In this document: one piece after another, positions 4,874 to 6,126 of the stretch
How the letters are laid out: each line of letters starts with the position of its first letter
Numbering within the stretch: the stretch's first letter is position 1
DNA from: Candidatus Portnoyibacteriota bacterium
Lineage (GTDB): Bacteria > Patescibacteriota > Minisyncoccia > RBG-13-40-8-A > JAUWHN01
NCBI GenBank assembly: GCA_030605865.1
Contig: JAUWHN010000044.1
Location: 1-6,126 of the forward strand
Direction of reading: 5' to 3'
DNA length: 6,126 bases
Notes under the pieces: model-generated
Databases searched by the model: none
Told to the model about the DNA's origin: nothing
Seen by the model: only the letters and a program-made list of their open reading frames with translations
Translations under genes and position numbers: made by a program

Positions 4874-5583
4874 GTCATAGAGAGCGTTATCAAAAATGGG
4901 AAGAAGTAGCCAGAAAATACAAGCTTGATAATTCCAGGATAGCCACTTTTGAATTAACCATTCAGAATACCTTAAAGCTTTTAGGAAATAAAAAAGAGGG
5001 TTTAGCCCTTGATGTTGGTTGTGGCTTTGGCCACATTGATATACTATTAGCCCAAAAGACGAATTTTCAAATAATAGCAATTGATATTTCTGATATTGCC
5101 TTAGAAAATGCCAAAAAAAATATTAAAGAAGCAGGATTAGAAAAAAGGATTAAAATTGAAAAAGGGGATGTTTACAATCTTTCTTATCCGGATAATTATT
5201 TTGATGTGATTTTTAGTTTTGGTTATGTTTCTGCTGCTTCTTATCAAAAGGTAGCAAAAGAGGTAGCGCGAGTATTAAAACCAGGGGGCCTGTTAATTCT
5301 GGATTACATCAATCATCATTGTTTGTATAAGACGCCCTCTTTATTTAAGAAGTTTAGAAAATATAAAAGAGGAGAGTTGTATCCTTTTAATGTCAAGGGA
5401 ATCAGAAAACATTTTTCAAGCGTCGGCTTGTCGTTTGTATCTAAAACCCGTTTCAATACCTATCCTCCGATTTTTGGAAAAGTAATTCCTTTTAAATTAT
5501 ATATTTTCTTTGAAAAGACAATCGGTAGATTATTTAAAAAGATTTTAGCACGGGTTATATTAGTTTGTTTTGAAAAGAACTAA
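4870..5583 (+). CDS. Class I SAM-dependent methyltransferase
   Basis: The 237-residue protein has a Methyltransf_11/25-type Rossmann domain that uses S-adenosylmethionine. Motif I is LDVGCGFGHID (47-57). The acidic end of strand 2 is IAIDIS (69-74), D72 binding the ribose. Motif II/III is GDVYNLSYPDNYFDVIFSFG (99-118), and the post-motif is EVARVLKPGGLLILDY (131-146). The C-terminal 80 residues are basic and aromatic with a hydrophobic tail (207-234), which may bind membrane or a lipid-linked acceptor. It starts by ATGA overlap with FemAB and has no Shine-Dalgarno site, so translation is probably coupled. Last gene of the operon, it most likely O- or N-methylates the glycan made by the upstream enzymes; a quinone or lipid methyltransferase is less likely given the context. 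Its 3' end overlaps the opposing aminotransferase gene by 24 bp, and no clear terminator follows. Confidence 0.9.
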   Translation: MSHRERYQKWEEVARKYKLDNSRIATFELTIQNTLKLLGNKKEGLALDVGCGFGHIDILLAQKTNFQIIAIDISDIALENAKKNIKEAGLEKRIKIEKGDVYNLSYPDNYFDVIFSFGYVSAASYQKVAKEVARVLKPGGLLILDYINHHCLYKTPSLFKKFRKYKRGELYPFNVKGIRKHFSSVGLSFVSKTRFNTYPPIFGKVIPFKLYIFFEKTIGRLFKKILARVILVCFEKN

Positions 5584-6126
5584 AACTTGTTTTAATTTTT
5601 TGATAATTCTTTCTACGTCTTTTTTCTTGAACCAGTTTTGCAAAGGAAAGTTAATAATTCTTCTGGCAGCTTCGGCAGTATTTGGAAGTTCACCATCCGC
5701 CAACTGGCGGAGCGGATGGTATATTGGTTGATACCAGATGCGGGAGCAGAAGATGCGGCGTTTTCTGAGTTTTTTAAATAATTCATCTCTGTCTATGTTC
5801 TTGGGAACGAGAGCAGAGACATAAGTGGTTCCCGGACTAATTTGAAACCCGAGTTTTTTCAGTTCTTTTTGAAGGTATTTGGCTAATTTGGTTCTTTTGG
5901 AAATTTGATTTTCAAGATCATTTAGATACCAGTCAAATATTTTTAGAGAACATTTAAAAGGTTTTCTTGGTTCAGTAAATTTGTTAATTTTATCATAAGA
6001 TTGTCTAAATTTTTCTGAAAATGTAGCTAAATAAGGACATAGTCGAACAAGCTTTATTAAATTAGATATTTTAAACCCGCATTTTTTAAGATTGATTTTT
6101 ATTGGATTCTTGTAAACTAACATTCC
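5560..6126 (-). CDS. DegT/DnrJ/EryC1/StrS aminotransferase, C-terminal part (runs off the window)
   Basis: About 188 codons are visible; the frame stays open to the window edge and the family is normally 360-400 residues, so the N-terminal PLP-binding half, including the Schiff-base Lys, lies outside. The visible part fits the C-terminal domain: a helical stretch ending KRTKLAKYLQKELKKLGF (77-93, numbered from a Met at 6121-6123), SPGTTYVSALVP (96-107), DELFKKLRKRRIF (113-125), WYQPIY (130-135) and LPNTAEAARRIINFPL (146-161), close to the family's aE...ri..LPl ending. Such enzymes make amino sugars on nucleotide carriers with PLP and glutamate. Residues about 135-144 are encoded by a palindrome and look inserted just where the family's active-site loop lies, so activity could be affected. 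The Met at 6121 is probably internal. Convergent with the glycan operon, it is likely part of the same surface-sugar pathway. Confidence 0.8.
   Translation of the reverse strand, partial: GMLVYKNPIKINLKKCGFKISNLIKLVRLCPYLATFSEKFRQSYDKINKFTEPRKPFKCSLKIFDWYLNDLENQISKRTKLAKYLQKELKKLGFQISPGTTYVSALVPKNIDRDELFKKLRKRRIFCSRIWYQPIYHPLRQLADGELPNTAEAARRIINFPLQNWFKKKDVERIIKKLKQVLVLFKTN
5692..5720. repeat. Palindrome inside the aminotransferase gene
   Basis: ACCATCCGC (5692-5700) and GCGGATGGT (5712-5720) are exact 9-bp reverse complements. A competing inner stem CCGCCA/TGGCGG (5697-5702 with 5705-5710) has only a two-base loop in RNA but is also exact. The unit is GC-rich in an AT-rich gene and encodes about ten residues (YHPLRQLADG) between two conserved family blocks, so it looks inserted in frame. 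Confidence 0.75.

Overview
The window is AT-rich and looks like a fragment of a small bacterial genome, most likely from the Candidate Phyla Radiation (Patescibacteria, Parcubacteria-like). That placement is inferred from low GC, very tight gene packing, weak or missing Shine-Dalgarno sites on several genes, a tiny stand-alone GIY-YIG nuclease gene, and GC-rich palindromes embedded in coding sequence. TGA ends two genes and appears in-frame in none, so the standard bacterial code fits and the TGA-sense codes of Gracilibacteria/Absconditabacteria do not. There are no rRNA, tRNA, CRISPR or transposase genes.

Left part (1-844): a small GIY-YIG nuclease gene on the minus strand is framed almost exactly by a perfect 16-bp inverted repeat, so the whole 299-bp block looks like a compact mobile unit. 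To its right is a 545-bp non-coding stretch. It holds two minus-strand promoters with exact TTGACA -35 boxes, a 22-bp perfect-arm hairpin, a second hairpin with an eight-T tail, a GC-rich island, one exact DnaA-box match, and the terminator of the next gene.

Middle (781-1898): a self-contained minus-strand transcription unit encodes a 296-residue protein of unrecognised family with a DnaJ-like paired CxxCxGxG zinc module. It has its own promoter, a palindrome at the transcription start, a strong Shine-Dalgarno site, a TTG start and an intrinsic terminator. It is more GC-rich than the genes to its right, which suggests a separate origin.

Right part (1898-5583): four overlapping plus-strand genes form one operon: a GT4 glycosyltransferase, a NodB-type polysaccharide deacetylase, a FemAB/GNAT-fold aminoacyl or acyl transferase and a class I methyltransferase. 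This is a cell-surface glycan assembly and decoration set. The deacetylase/FemAB/glycosyltransferase trio resembles part of PEP-CTERM/exosortase-associated exopolysaccharide loci. A convergent minus-strand gene, the C-terminal part of a DegT/DnrJ/EryC1/StrS sugar aminotransferase, overlaps the operon's end by 24 bp and runs off the window. It would supply amino-sugar nucleotides to the same kind of pathway.

The most unusual points are the repeat-framed nuclease unit, the unknown zinc protein with its operator-like palindrome, the long intergenic hairpin, and two in-frame palindromic insertions in the glycosyltransferase and aminotransferase genes that resemble the protein-coding palindromic elements known from Rickettsia.
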